From Clostridia bacterium (GTDB lineage Bacteria; Bacillota; Clostridia; Christensenellales; Borkfalkiaceae): DNA of 64,000 nucleotides. Every line of letters begins with the position of its first letter. Position 1 is the stretch's first letter. The notes below the pieces were generated by a model. It made no database searches. It was not told the origin of the DNA and saw only the letters and a list, made by a program, of their open reading frames with translations. Where the stretch lies: positions 112,962-176,961 of the forward strand of contig JAFVYV010000011.1 of assembly GCA_017508485.1 (NCBI GenBank). Direction: 5' to 3'. This document shows positions 8,247 to 16,366 of the stretch, piece after piece. Position numbers and translations under genes: made by a program.

Positions 8247-9539
8247 ATGGCGCTAATTATTAGTATTATAACTTTAATAGCCGTTTTTCTTTCTATTTTA
8301 TTTTTCCCTGAAATTAAAATAGGCAAAGTTAAACTTGGCTCTTACTGGGTTATTTCACTAATTGGCGCTATTTTAGTTTTAATAGTAAAGTGGGACTTTA
8401 AAACGCTTATTGAAGGGCTTACGGCAGATAGTTCGGTTAACCCTTTAAAGATACTAATTTTATTTTTTAGTATGACCTTGCTTTCCGTTTTCTTAGACGA
8501 AATGGGCTTTTTTGAACATCTTGCAAGTATGGCGCTAAAAAGGGCGAACAGTAGCCAAACAAGGCTGTTTTTTGCCATTTATGCCGTTGTTTCCCTTTTG
8601 ACAGTCTTTACTTCTAACGACATAGTTATTTTAACTTTTACCCCTTTTATTTGCTTTTTTTGTAAAAGGGCGTCTATTAACCCGTTGCCTTACTTAATAG
8701 GGGAATTCGTTGCGGCAAACACTTGGAGTATGCTACTTATTATAGGAAACCCTACCAACGTATACCTTGCAGAAAGTTTTAATATTTCTTTTATAGAATA
8801 CTTTAAGGTTATGGCGCTTCCTACCGTAGTTGGTGGTCTTGTTTCACTACTTGTCGTTTACCTATTATTTAGAAAAAGTTTGAAAAAGGAAATGAAAATT
8901 GAAGCCTTTATTATACCGGTAAAAAACAAGTCTTTGGTAATTTCCGGCATAATACATTTAGGGCTATGCACAATGCTACTTGTGGTAAGTTCTTATATAG
9001 GAATTGAAATGTGGTTGCTTTCACTTTTCTTTGCCGTATCACTTATACTGTTTACAATTTGCTATCTATTAGTGCATAAAACGGGGCTAAAAACGGTGCT
9101 TAAAACCTTAAAAAGACTGCCTTTTGAACTTATACCTTTTTTACTTTCAATGTTTACCTTGGTGTTATTTTTAGGGGAAGAAACGACTGTAAAAATTGCC
9201 GACCTTATAGATATAGGAAACCCTACTTTTGCTTACGGAATAACTTCGTTTTTATCTTCTAACTTAATGAACAATATTCCTATGAGCGTACTGTTTAGCA
9301 AAATTTTGGCATCTTCAAGTTTAGGGGCTAACCTAATGAGTGGCGTTTACGCATCAATAGTCGGCTCTAATATTGGTGCCTACTTAACGCCGGTTGGCGC
9401 ACTTGCAGGAATAATGTGGATGAGCATATTAAAAAAGGAAAAAATAAATCTTTCCTTTATGCGTTTTATTGAATACGGCGCTATAATTTCTATTTTAGTT
9501 TTAACGGCAACCTTGCTAACTTTAAATTTTGTAATATAA
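8247..9539 (+). CDS. ArsB/SLC13-superfamily anion permease
   Basis: A 430-residue integral membrane protein with roughly ten to eleven hydrophobic segments across its length. The hairpin motif IGNPTNVYLAE in the first half and the equivalent SNLMNNIPMSVLF in the second half are the two-fold repeated ion-binding regions of the ion transporter superfamily. TSNDIVILTFTPF is also typical. Family members move arsenite, dicarboxylates or sulfate; no arsR or arsA neighbour is present, so arsenite export is not supported over an organic anion. It is monocistronic with its own promoter and terminator. Confidence 0.78.
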   Translation: MALIISIITLIAVFLSILFFPEIKIGKVKLGSYWVISLIGAILVLIVKWDFKTLIEGLTADSSVNPLKILILFFSMTLLSVFLDEMGFFEHLASMALKRANSSQTRLFFAIYAVVSLLTVFTSNDIVILTFTPFICFFCKRASINPLPYLIGEFVAANTWSMLLIIGNPTNVYLAESFNISFIEYFKVMALPTVVGGLVSLLVVYLLFRKSLKKEMKIEAFIIPVKNKSLVISGIIHLGLCTMLLVVSSYIGIEMWLLSLFFAVSLILFTICYLLVHKTGLKTVLKTLKRLPFELIPFLLSMFTLVLFLGEETTVKIADLIDIGNPTFAYGITSFLSSNLMNNIPMSVLFSKILASSSLGANLMSGVYASIVGSNIGAYLTPVGALAGIMWMSILKKEKINLSFMRFIEYGAIISILVLTATLLTLNFVI

Positions 9540-9545
9540 AAAGTA

Positions 9546-9588
9546 AAAATCGTCTATAATTAAGGTAATTAAGATAGGCGATTTTTTT
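9546..9588 (+). terminator. Rho-independent terminator after the permease
   Basis: A 12-bp stem with one G-U pair (9546-9557 with 9574-9585) and a run of T residues at its 3' side. Confidence 0.82.
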
Positions 9589-9593
9589 ATATA

Positions 9594-9622
9594 TTGACAA
9601 ATTTTTATAGGTTTGGTAAAAT
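9594..9622 (+). promoter_or_regulatory. SigA promoter for the PAP2 gene
   Basis: Consensus TTGACA at 9594-9599, 17-bp spacer, TAAAAT at 9617-9622, about 26 bp before the start codon. Confidence 0.75.
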
Positions 9623-9648
9623 ATTAAAAAAATTAACGGAGATATTTT

Positions 9649-10302
9649 ATGGTAGCAAATTGGTTAAACACCGTGTTTTTCGGTTTTGATAAGGCTATGT
9701 TTGAATTTAGCCACCTTTTAGCAGTAAAGGGTGGTAAGTTTACGGTCGGCTTTTTCTCTTTTATAAGTATGCTAGGGGAAGAAGGTTGGTTTTTAATTGT
9801 GTTAAGCGCAATTGCCCTTCTTTTTAAGAATACAAGAAAGGTTGGCTTGGTAATGCTAATAGGTTTACTATTCGGCACTTTAATAAACAATATGGTCATA
9901 AAAAAGTTGGTAAGTAGGCCTAGACCTTACACGGCAAATAGCGAATACTTTAGTTGGTACGAGTTTGTAGGTGCGCCACATACTGGCAAAAACTCTTTCC
10001 CTTCAGGACATTCTGCTTGTACAATGTCTGCAGTAGTTGCATTTATATTGATGAGCAAAAACAAATATCGCTTTTTTGCATTTCTATATGCGCTTATAAT
10101 GGGCTTTTCAAGAATATTCTTAATCGTTCACTATACAACCGACGTTTTAGCAGGTTTTGTAGTAGGTGCTATAACAGGCGTAGGCGCATACTTTGCAGTT
10201 AAAGGAATATTTGCTCTTTTAGAAAAGCATAAAGACAAAAATTGGATAAACTGGATATTAAACTGTGATATTAAAAACCTTTTTAAGAAAAAGGAAAACT
10301 AA
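9649..10302 (+). CDS. PAP2-family membrane phosphatase
   Basis: A 217-residue membrane protein with about five or six hydrophobic helices. All three parts of the phosphatase signature are present: KKLVSRPRP (motif 1), PSGHS (motif 2) and SRIFLIVHYTTD (motif 3, with the nucleophile-side histidine and aspartate). Likely substrates are undecaprenyl pyrophosphate (cell-wall lipid recycling) or phosphatidate/phosphatidylglycerophosphate; sequence alone does not decide. Own promoter, start supported by an ACGGAGA site, and a bidirectional terminator shared with serA. Confidence 0.88.
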   Translation: MVANWLNTVFFGFDKAMFEFSHLLAVKGGKFTVGFFSFISMLGEEGWFLIVLSAIALLFKNTRKVGLVMLIGLLFGTLINNMVIKKLVSRPRPYTANSEYFSWYEFVGAPHTGKNSFPSGHSACTMSAVVAFILMSKNKYRFFAFLYALIMGFSRIFLIVHYTTDVLAGFVVGAITGVGAYFAVKGIFALLEKHKDKNWINWILNCDIKNLFKKKEN

Positions 10303-10318
10303 AAAAATTTAAAAAAAT

Positions 10319-10347
10319 AAAGGCTAACGAAATCGTTAGCCTTTTAA
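10319..10347. terminator. Bidirectional terminator between the PAP2 gene and serA
   Basis: A 12-bp perfect inverted repeat (10319-10330 with 10333-10344) with A residues on one side and T residues on the other, between convergent genes. Confidence 0.88.
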
Positions 10348-10359
10348 TTTTGTTTTTAA

Positions 10360-11496
10360 TTACTTAATTACTCTAACGGCAGTTACACCAGCGATAGCCT
10401 TTAATTGGTCTTCTAAACCATCGGCATCAGTATCAACTAAGATACAAGCGTAAGCCTTTTTAACTTTGTTAGTAACGTTAGCAGAACCTGCAACCTTAGC
10501 AACGTCTGCAAGTAAAGAATCGCTATTTTCAGCAAGTACAACGTATCTAACTTTGTTAGTTCTAGGAGCAGAACAGTTAGGGTAGTTTACGCTGTTAAGG
10601 ATATTACCGTTTTCAATGTAATCAATAAGTTGGTTAGCAGCCATAACAGCACAGTTATCTTCTGCTTCAGGAGTAGATGCGCCAAGGTGAGGGATACAAA
10701 CGATACCTTCCTTACATAAAACTGCATCGTTAGGGAAGTCAGTTACGTATCTACCGATTTTGCCAGTAGCAGTTGCTTCAATGATAGCGTCGTTATCAAC
10801 TAATTCGCCTCTTGCGCAGTTAACGATAACAGCACCGTCTTTCATTTTAGCAATAACATCTTTATTAATCATACCCTTGTTGTCTTTTGTGAAAGGAAGG
10901 TGTAATGATAAGTAGTCTGCGTTAGCATAAACTTCATCAAGAGTGTCACAAACCTTAACACCAGCAAGTTTTTCAGCATTAGCAGGTGATAGGAAAGGGT
11001 CGTAGCCAACAACTTTCATACCAAGTGCCATTGCAGCGTTAGCAACCATAGCACCGATAGCGCCTAAACCGATAAGACCTAAAGTTTTACCTAAAATTTC
11101 GCCACCAACGAATTGACCTTTGCCTTTTTCAACTAACTTGCCAACTTCGTCACCCTTGCCACTTAAAGTTTTTGCCCAGTCCATAGCAGGTTGAACCTTT
11201 CTTGAACCAAGTAAAAGACCTAAAATAACAAGTTCTTTAACTGCGTTTGCGTTAGCGCCAGGTGTATTAAAAACAACAACACCCTTTTTAGCATAATCGT
11301 CAACTGGAATATTGTTTGTACCAGCACCTGCTCTTGCAACGGCTAAAACTGAACTAGGTAGGTCGTATTCGTGCATAGAAAAACTTCTAAGCATAATACC
11401 AACTGGATTTTCTACTTCATTAGCAACTTTGTATTCTGCAGTAAAGATGTCGTCAACAACTTTACTGATAGAGTTTAAAGTAAGAATATTTTTCAT
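10360..11496 (-). CDS. serA: D-3-phosphoglycerate dehydrogenase
   Basis: First step of serine synthesis: NAD-dependent oxidation of 3-phosphoglycerate. In 378 residues the NAD-binding loop GLIGLGAIGAMVANAA, CARGELVDNDAI and the catalytic PHLGASTPEAEDN histidine region are present, followed by a C-terminal ACT-like regulatory domain of about 70 residues. It lacks the extra intervening domain of the longest SerA forms. It lies 18 bp downstream of serC in the same minus-strand operon, so the pathway's first two enzymes are co-expressed; serB is not in the window. Confidence 0.95.
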   Translation of the reverse strand: MKNILTLNSISKVVDDIFTAEYKVANEVENPVGIMLRSFSMHEYDLPSSVLAVARAGAGTNNIPVDDYAKKGVVVFNTPGANANAVKELVILGLLLGSRKVQPAMDWAKTLSGKGDEVGKLVEKGKGQFVGGEILGKTLGLIGLGAIGAMVANAAMALGMKVVGYDPFLSPANAEKLAGVKVCDTLDEVYANADYLSLHLPFTKDNKGMINKDVIAKMKDGAVIVNCARGELVDNDAIIEATATGKIGRYVTDFPNDAVLCKEGIVCIPHLGASTPEAEDNCAVMAANQLIDYIENGNILNSVNYPNCSAPRTNKVRYVVLAENSDSLLADVAKVAGSANVTNKVKKAYACILVDTDADGLEDQLKAIAGVTAVRVIK

Positions 11497-11514
11497 ATTA
11501 ACTAAACCCCTTAA

Positions 11515-12588
11515 TTACTTATTTTCAAGTTCGAATTTCTTCATAAATTCGATAAGTGATTTAACGCCTTCAATTGGCATTGCGTTGTAGATAGATGCTC
11601 TCATACCACCAACAACTCTGTGACCTTTGATTGCAACGATACCGTTTTTAGCGGCTTCTTTAACGAATTTGTCGTTAAGTTCATCAGTTGGAGCAACGAA
11701 AGGAATGTTCATTAAAGAACGGTCTTTAACAACAACGCTGTTTGTATAGAAAGAAGAGTTGTCAATAAAGTCGTAAAGAAGAGCAGCCTTTTCTTCATTA
11801 ATCTTTTGCATTGCAGGTACGCCACCCATCTTCTTTAACCATCTAAATACTAACATAGCAATATAGATACTAAAAGATGGTGGAGTGTTGTATAAACTGT
11901 CGTTATTAACTTGAGTGTCCCATCTAAGCATTGTAGGGCAGATGTCAAGTGGCTTATTGATTAAGTCGTTACGAACGATAACGATTGTAAGTGATGATGG
12001 AGCAATGTTCTTTTGTGCACCAGCATAAATAACGCCGAACTTATTAACGTCCATTTCTTCACTTAAAATGTTTGAACTCATATCACAAACAAGTGGAGCA
12101 TCAACGGTAGGGAATTTTGTAAATCTTGTACCGAAGATTGTGTTGTTTGAAGTTAAGTGAACGTAGTCAATATCATCTCTGAACTTGATTTGGTCAACGT
12201 CAGGAATATAGGTATATTTCTTGTCCTTAGAAGATGCTGCACAGAAAGCGTCGCCGAACTTACATCCTTCTTCAAATGCTTTTGAAGCGAAGTTACCAGT
12301 TACTAAGTAGTCTGCTCTACCTTTGTTCATAAGGTTTAGTGGAACTGCTGCGAATTGTTGTGATGCACCACCTTGAACGAAAATTATAGAATAATTTTCA
12401 GGAATATGCATTAGTTCACGAAGAAGAGCATTTGCTTCTGCATTAACAGCCATAAAGTCTTTTGATCTGTGGCTCATTTCGGCAATACTCATACCCGTAC
12501 CGTTATAATCTAAAAAATCTCTTTGAGCCTCTTGTAATACTTCTAAAGGAAGCATTGAAGGGCCAGGTGAAAAGTTAAAAACTCTCAT
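11515..12588 (-). CDS. serC: Phosphoserine aminotransferase
   Basis: PLP enzyme converting 3-phosphohydroxypyruvate plus glutamate to phosphoserine, the second step of serine synthesis. The 357-residue protein opens with FNFSPGPSMLPLEVL and has GTGMSIAEMSHRSKDF, FVQGGASQQF, CDMSSNILS and the PLP-lysine segment FGVIYAGAQKNIAPSS, all typical of SerC. A GGGAGGA site precedes the ATG on the minus strand. It is the first gene of the serC-serA operon. The short leader of about 45 nt leaves no room for a T-box. Confidence 0.96.
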   Translation of the reverse strand: MRVFNFSPGPSMLPLEVLQEAQRDFLDYNGTGMSIAEMSHRSKDFMAVNAEANALLRELMHIPENYSIIFVQGGASQQFAAVPLNLMNKGRADYLVTGNFASKAFEEGCKFGDAFCAASSKDKKYTYIPDVDQIKFRDDIDYVHLTSNNTIFGTRFTKFPTVDAPLVCDMSSNILSEEMDVNKFGVIYAGAQKNIAPSSLTIVIVRNDLINKPLDICPTMLRWDTQVNNDSLYNTPPSFSIYIAMLVFRWLKKMGGVPAMQKINEEKAALLYDFIDNSSFYTNSVVVKDRSLMNIPFVAPTDELNDKFVKEAAKNGIVAIKGHRVVGGMRASIYNAMPIEGVKSLIEFMKKFELENK

Positions 12589-12640
12589 GTTATCCTCCCT
12601 TGAAATTAAAAATAATGATTTTTTCTTTTAATTATACCAC

Positions 12641-12669
12641 CATAATTTTTTTTATACAAGTATTTTAAA
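12641..12669 (-). promoter_or_regulatory. SigA promoter of the serC-serA operon
   Basis: On the minus strand, TTGTAT (12664-12669), 17-bp spacer, TATAAT (12641-12646). Confidence 0.7.
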
Positions 12670-12735
12670 GTAAATATATACTGAAAAAAGCAAAAAAATT
12701 ACAAAAATAGTACCACTTTCTTAAAACCTAAAAGG

Positions 12736-12764
12736 TTTACAAAATGCAAAAAATAGGGTATAAT
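12736..12764 (+). promoter_or_regulatory. SigA promoter of the rnjA-trmR-trhP operon
   Basis: TTTACA at 12736-12741, 17-bp spacer, TATAAT at 12759-12764; the coding start is 26 bp further on. Confidence 0.72.
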
Positions 12765-12790
12765 AAATAAAAAACTTTTTAAGGTGTATT

Positions 12791-14440
12791 TTGAAAGATA
12801 AAAAGAAATTAAAGATAAGATTTTTAGGTGGCGTTGGTGAAATTGGCAAGAATATGACTGCCATTGAATACGACGACGATATTATAGTTATTGACGCAGG
12901 AATTTCCTTTCCTACAGATGATATGCCGGGGGTTGATTTAGTTATTCCCGACGTTAGTTATTTAGCGCAAAACAGTAAAAAAGTTAAGGGCATTTTACTT
13001 ACTCACGGACACGAAGACCATATAGGGGGCGTACCATACTTATTAAAGGAAGTTAACGCGCCTATTTTTGGTACGAAGTTAACTTTAACTTTAACGGAAA
13101 ATAAGATTATTGAACATAACTTAAAAGGGATAAAACTTAACTGTGTAGAAGCAGGTAGCACCATTAACCTTGGCGTTTTTAAGATAGAGTTTATTAACGT
13201 AAACCACTCAATTTCAGGGGCAGTTGCCTTTGCAATTACCACACCTGTCGGCGTAATTTTCCACTCAGGCGATTATAAAATTGACTTTACGCCTATTGAC
13301 GGCAACGGTATGGACTTAACAAGAATTTCAGAAATAGGTAAAAAGGGCGTTCTACTTATGATGAGCGACTCAACTAATATTGAAGTTCCAGGGTATACTA
13401 TGAGTGAGTCTGTTGTTGGCTCTACTTTAGACACGCTATTTTCAGAAAACGCAGATAGAAGGCTTATTATAACCACTTTTGCATCAAACGTGCATAGACT
13501 TCAACAAATATTAAACCTTGCTAAAAAGTATAATAGAAAGGTGGCTTTTTCAGGTCGCAGTATGGTCAAAGTTTCTGAAGCCGCTGCTAAAATTGGCGAA
13601 CTTAATATTGAAAATGGACTTATCATTGATATTGACAAGATAAGTAAGTATAAAGAAAAGGAAATTTTAATAGTTTCCACCGGTTCACAAGGCGAACCTA
13701 TGAGTGCGCTAACCCGTATGGCAACGGGCGAATTTAACAAGGTCGTTATTAGTGATAAAGACACGGTTGTTATTTCTGCATCAGTTATTCCTGGTAACGA
13801 AAGGATGATTTACAACGTAATAAACAACCTTTACAAAAGGGGTGCTGAAGTTGTTTACGAATCACTTTCTCCAATTCACGTATCAGGACACGCTTGTCGT
13901 GATGAAATTAAACTATTACACTCACTTGTTAAACCAAAATTCTTTATTCCCGTTCACGGCGAATATAGGCACTTAAAAAAGCACGTTGACCTTGCCCTTT
14001 CACTTGGTATGAGTAAGGGTAGCGCAATGATTTGTGAAATAGGCGACACGGTAGAATTGACAAAAAACAGTATGAAACGTGGTGAAAGTTTCGTTGCAGG
14101 GTCTAAACTTGTTGACGGTGTTTTCGTTAACGATGAAAACAGTTACGTACTTCGTGATAGAATACATCTTTCTGAAGACGGACTTGTAGTAGTAGTTTTA
14201 GGTCTACACGAAGCAAGTAAAACGGTGCTTTCAGTTGACGTAATTGCAAGGGGTGTTTCTATGCCTGAAGAAACGATAGAGTGGTTAAAAACACACATTG
14301 AAGATACCTTAAATTCAAGCGACCTAAAAGGTTATGATAGAAGTACCATAAAAAATCTTTTAAGAAAGGGTGTAAGAAAGCAATTATTGAATAAAACGGG
14401 TCAAAGCCCTATGATTTTACCCGTTATTGTGGAAGTATAA
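12791..14440 (+). CDS. rnjA: Ribonuclease J
   Basis: Metallo-beta-lactamase/beta-CASP RNase, 549 residues, the usual RNase J length; it works in 5'-to-3' and endonucleolytic mRNA and rRNA processing. Visible: the zinc motif LLTHGHEDHIGG, the further ligand region HSISGAVAFAI...HSGDYKID, beta-CASP motifs (TTFASNVHRLQQ, GRSMVK, STGSQGEP), SGHA and FIPVHGEYRHL. The start is a TTG at 12791, preceded by only a weak AAGGTG site. It leads an operon whose next two genes overlap by single bases. A second RNase J paralogue, common in Firmicutes, is not in this window. Confidence 0.94.
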   Translation: MKDKKKLKIRFLGGVGEIGKNMTAIEYDDDIIVIDAGISFPTDDMPGVDLVIPDVSYLAQNSKKVKGILLTHGHEDHIGGVPYLLKEVNAPIFGTKLTLTLTENKIIEHNLKGIKLNCVEAGSTINLGVFKIEFINVNHSISGAVAFAITTPVGVIFHSGDYKIDFTPIDGNGMDLTRISEIGKKGVLLMMSDSTNIEVPGYTMSESVVGSTLDTLFSENADRRLIITTFASNVHRLQQILNLAKKYNRKVAFSGRSMVKVSEAAAKIGELNIENGLIIDIDKISKYKEKEILIVSTGSQGEPMSALTRMATGEFNKVVISDKDTVVISASVIPGNERMIYNVINNLYKRGAEVVYESLSPIHVSGHACRDEIKLLHSLVKPKFFIPVHGEYRHLKKHVDLALSLGMSKGSAMICEIGDTVELTKNSMKRGESFVAGSKLVDGVFVNDENSYVLRDRIHLSEDGLVVVVLGLHEASKTVLSVDVIARGVSMPEETIEWLKTHIEDTLNSSDLKGYDRSTIKNLLRKGVRKQLLNKTGQSPMILPVIVEV

Positions 14441-15036
14441 TGGAAGATTTGATTAAAAAAATGCGTGAAGATGCGCTTTCTAACGGACAACCTATTTTAA
14501 GGGAACAGTCTTTTAAGGTTTTGGAAGATTTGATTAAAAAATATCAACCTAAAAAGATACTTGAAGTAGGCATTAACGTGGGTTGTTCTTCAGGGGCGAT
14601 GCTACTTTTAAGTAAAGACGCTTATCTTCACGGAATTGAACTAAACGAAGACTTAATAAAAAAAGCAAAGGAAAATTATAAAAAATTAGGCGTTTACGAT
14701 AGAGTTAAAATTTTCCCTGGAGATGCAGGTAAGGTTATACCTACCTTAAAAGAACAAGGGGAAAGGTACGACTTTGTGTTTATTGACGGGCCTAAAAGCC
14801 ACTATTTAGAGTATTTTTTAACCTTAAAAGATATGATGAATAAGGGTGGCGTAATTCTTTGCGACAACGTTTTGTTTAGGGGTATGATTTTAACTGAAGA
14901 AGAACCACCTAAAAAGTACAGAACGATTGTTAGAAATTTAAGGGCGTTTATTGAAGAATTAAAAAATAATAGTGATTTTAAGACGGAAATTGTTGATATT
15001 GAAGACGGTTTAACCATTTCCGTAAAGGTGGACTAA
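14440..15036 (+). CDS. trmR: Class I SAM-dependent methyltransferase, TrmR-like (tRNA ho5U34 methyltransferase)
   Basis: A 198-residue O-methyltransferase-fold enzyme. The SAM-binding motif ILEVGINVGCSSGAMLL, acidic loop GIELNEDL, FIDGPKSHYLEYF and GGVILCDNVLFRG match the YrrM/TrmR group. In Bacillus subtilis TrmR methylates 5-hydroxyuridine at tRNA position 34, and its gene lies beside the U32 hydroxylation genes. The same arrangement is seen here: the ATG overlaps the rnjA stop by one base and the stop overlaps the U32 gene start by one base. The pathway assignment rests on this neighbour pair. Confidence 0.85.
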   Translation: MEDLIKKMREDALSNGQPILREQSFKVLEDLIKKYQPKKILEVGINVGCSSGAMLLLSKDAYLHGIELNEDLIKKAKENYKKLGVYDRVKIFPGDAGKVIPTLKEQGERYDFVFIDGPKSHYLEYFLTLKDMMNKGGVILCDNVLFRGMILTEEEPPKKYRTIVRNLRAFIEELKNNSDFKTEIVDIEDGLTISVKVD

Positions 15037-16244
15037 TGACAAAACCTGAACTTTTAGCCCCTGCAGGGGATTTTGAAAAATTAAAAACGGCATTTTATTT
15101 TGGTGCAGATGCAGTTTACGTTGGTGGTAAGGAATTTAGCCTTCGTGCTCTTGCTGGGAACTTTACTAACGAAGAGTTAGAAGAAGCAACCAAATACACG
15201 CACGAAATTGGCAAAAAAATATACGTTACCGTTAACATTTTTGCAAGAAATACCGATTTGGAAAAGGCAGATGAGTATTTTGCCTTTTTAGAAAAAATAG
15301 GGGTAGACGGGGTTATAATTTCCGACCTTGGCTTAATTTCTATCGCGCTAAAAAGGAACTTAAACGTAAACGTTTCAACTCAAGCAAGTATATTAAACAA
15401 GGCTACCGTTCAGTTTTATAAAGACTTAGGTGTAAAGCGTGTAATTTTAGCAAGGGAACTATCTTTAAAAGAAGTAAAAGAAATTTCTTCAGTTGATATA
15501 GAAGTAGAAACCTTTATTCACGGTGCAATGTGCATTTCTTATAGTGGAAGATGCTTACTTTCTAACTACCTAACCGGTCGTGACAGTAACCGTGGCGCAT
15601 GTGTACAAGCGTGCAGATGGGAGTATTCTATAAGAGAAAAAAATACCGACGGCGAATATTTAGAAATTGAAGAAGATGATAAAGGTACTTACATATTAAA
15701 CAGCAAAGACCTTAACTTAATTGACTATATAGGCGACTTGGTTGATGCAGGTGTCGTTTCATTTAAAATTGAAGGTAGAATGAAAAGCGACTACTACCTA
15801 GCAACGGTTATTAACGCATATCGCCGTGCAATTGACGCATATTTTAGAGAAGGTGAAGTTTATAAAGAAAATCCACTTTATATGACCGAACTAAAAAAGA
15901 CTGCGCATAGATGTTTTACCACAGCCTACGCTTTTGGCGAAAACGACAAAACGGTAAACTACGACGACTCTCAAAGTAAGGGTACGCATAAGTTTATGGC
16001 AAAGGTGCTTGACTTTAACAAGGAAGAAGGGTACGCTTTAATTGAAATGAGAAATCGTTTTAAAAAGGGTGAAGTGTTAGAAGTTTTATCGCCAAACGAT
16101 ACTTTTAATAAGCAAATCGTGATAGAAAAAATGCTTAACTTAAAAGATGAAGAAGTTTTAGATGCAAAACTCGTTCAAGAAAAGTTAAAGTTATTTACTG
16201 ATATAGGTCTTCAAAAAGGGGATATGTTAAGAAAGGAATTTTAA
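15036..16244 (+). CDS. trhP: Peptidase U32-family tRNA hydroxylation protein (TrhP-like)
   Basis: A 402-residue U32 protein. It starts with KPELLAPAGDFEKLKTAFYFGADAVY (split here from its longer run), then GVDGVIISDLG and the diagnostic ETFIHGAMCISYSGRC...NRGACVQACRW cysteine cluster thought to bind an iron-sulfur cluster, followed by FKIEGRMKSDYY. U32 proteins TrhP/YegQ/YrrO make 5-hydroxyuridine at the wobble position of tRNA; the downstream O-methylation would be done by the overlapping trmR-like gene. Bacillus has two adjacent U32 genes (yrrN, yrrO); only one is present here. An intrinsic terminator ends the operon. Confidence 0.88.
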   Translation: MTKPELLAPAGDFEKLKTAFYFGADAVYVGGKEFSLRALAGNFTNEELEEATKYTHEIGKKIYVTVNIFARNTDLEKADEYFAFLEKIGVDGVIISDLGLISIALKRNLNVNVSTQASILNKATVQFYKDLGVKRVILARELSLKEVKEISSVDIEVETFIHGAMCISYSGRCLLSNYLTGRDSNRGACVQACRWEYSIREKNTDGEYLEIEEDDKGTYILNSKDLNLIDYIGDLVDAGVVSFKIEGRMKSDYYLATVINAYRRAIDAYFREGEVYKENPLYMTELKKTAHRCFTTAYAFGENDKTVNYDDSQSKGTHKFMAKVLDFNKEEGYALIEMRNRFKKGEVLEVLSPNDTFNKQIVIEKMLNLKDEEVLDAKLVQEKLKLFTDIGLQKGDMLRKEF

Positions 16245-16265
16245 TTAAATAAAAAAACAATATTT

Positions 16266-16296
16266 AGTGGTTACGAAAATTCGTAGCCACTTTTTG
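16266..16296 (+). terminator. Rho-independent terminator after the trhP-like gene
   Basis: An 11-bp stem with one G-U pair (16266-16276 with 16281-16291), AAAT loop and a following T run. Confidence 0.88.
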
Positions 16297-16307
16297 TTGC
16301 GTTTTTA

Positions 16308-16336
16308 TTGAAAAAAAAGGGTGGTTATGGTATAAT
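16308..16336 (+). promoter_or_regulatory. SigA promoter of the topoisomerase operon
   Basis: TTGAAA at 16308-16313, 17-bp spacer, TATAAT at 16331-16336; AGGAG follows 6 bases before the ATG at 16367. Confidence 0.78.
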
Positions 16337-16366
16337 AACTATATATCGGTTTTTTTAGGAGAAATT

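Noticed and set aside
8247..9539. Arsenite efflux pump ArsB
   Set aside because: The fold fits, but no arsR, arsA or arsC neighbour is present, so the substrate cannot be assigned.
12589..12640. T-box or serine riboswitch upstream of serC
   Set aside because: The leader after the predicted promoter is only about 45 nt and lacks T-box elements.
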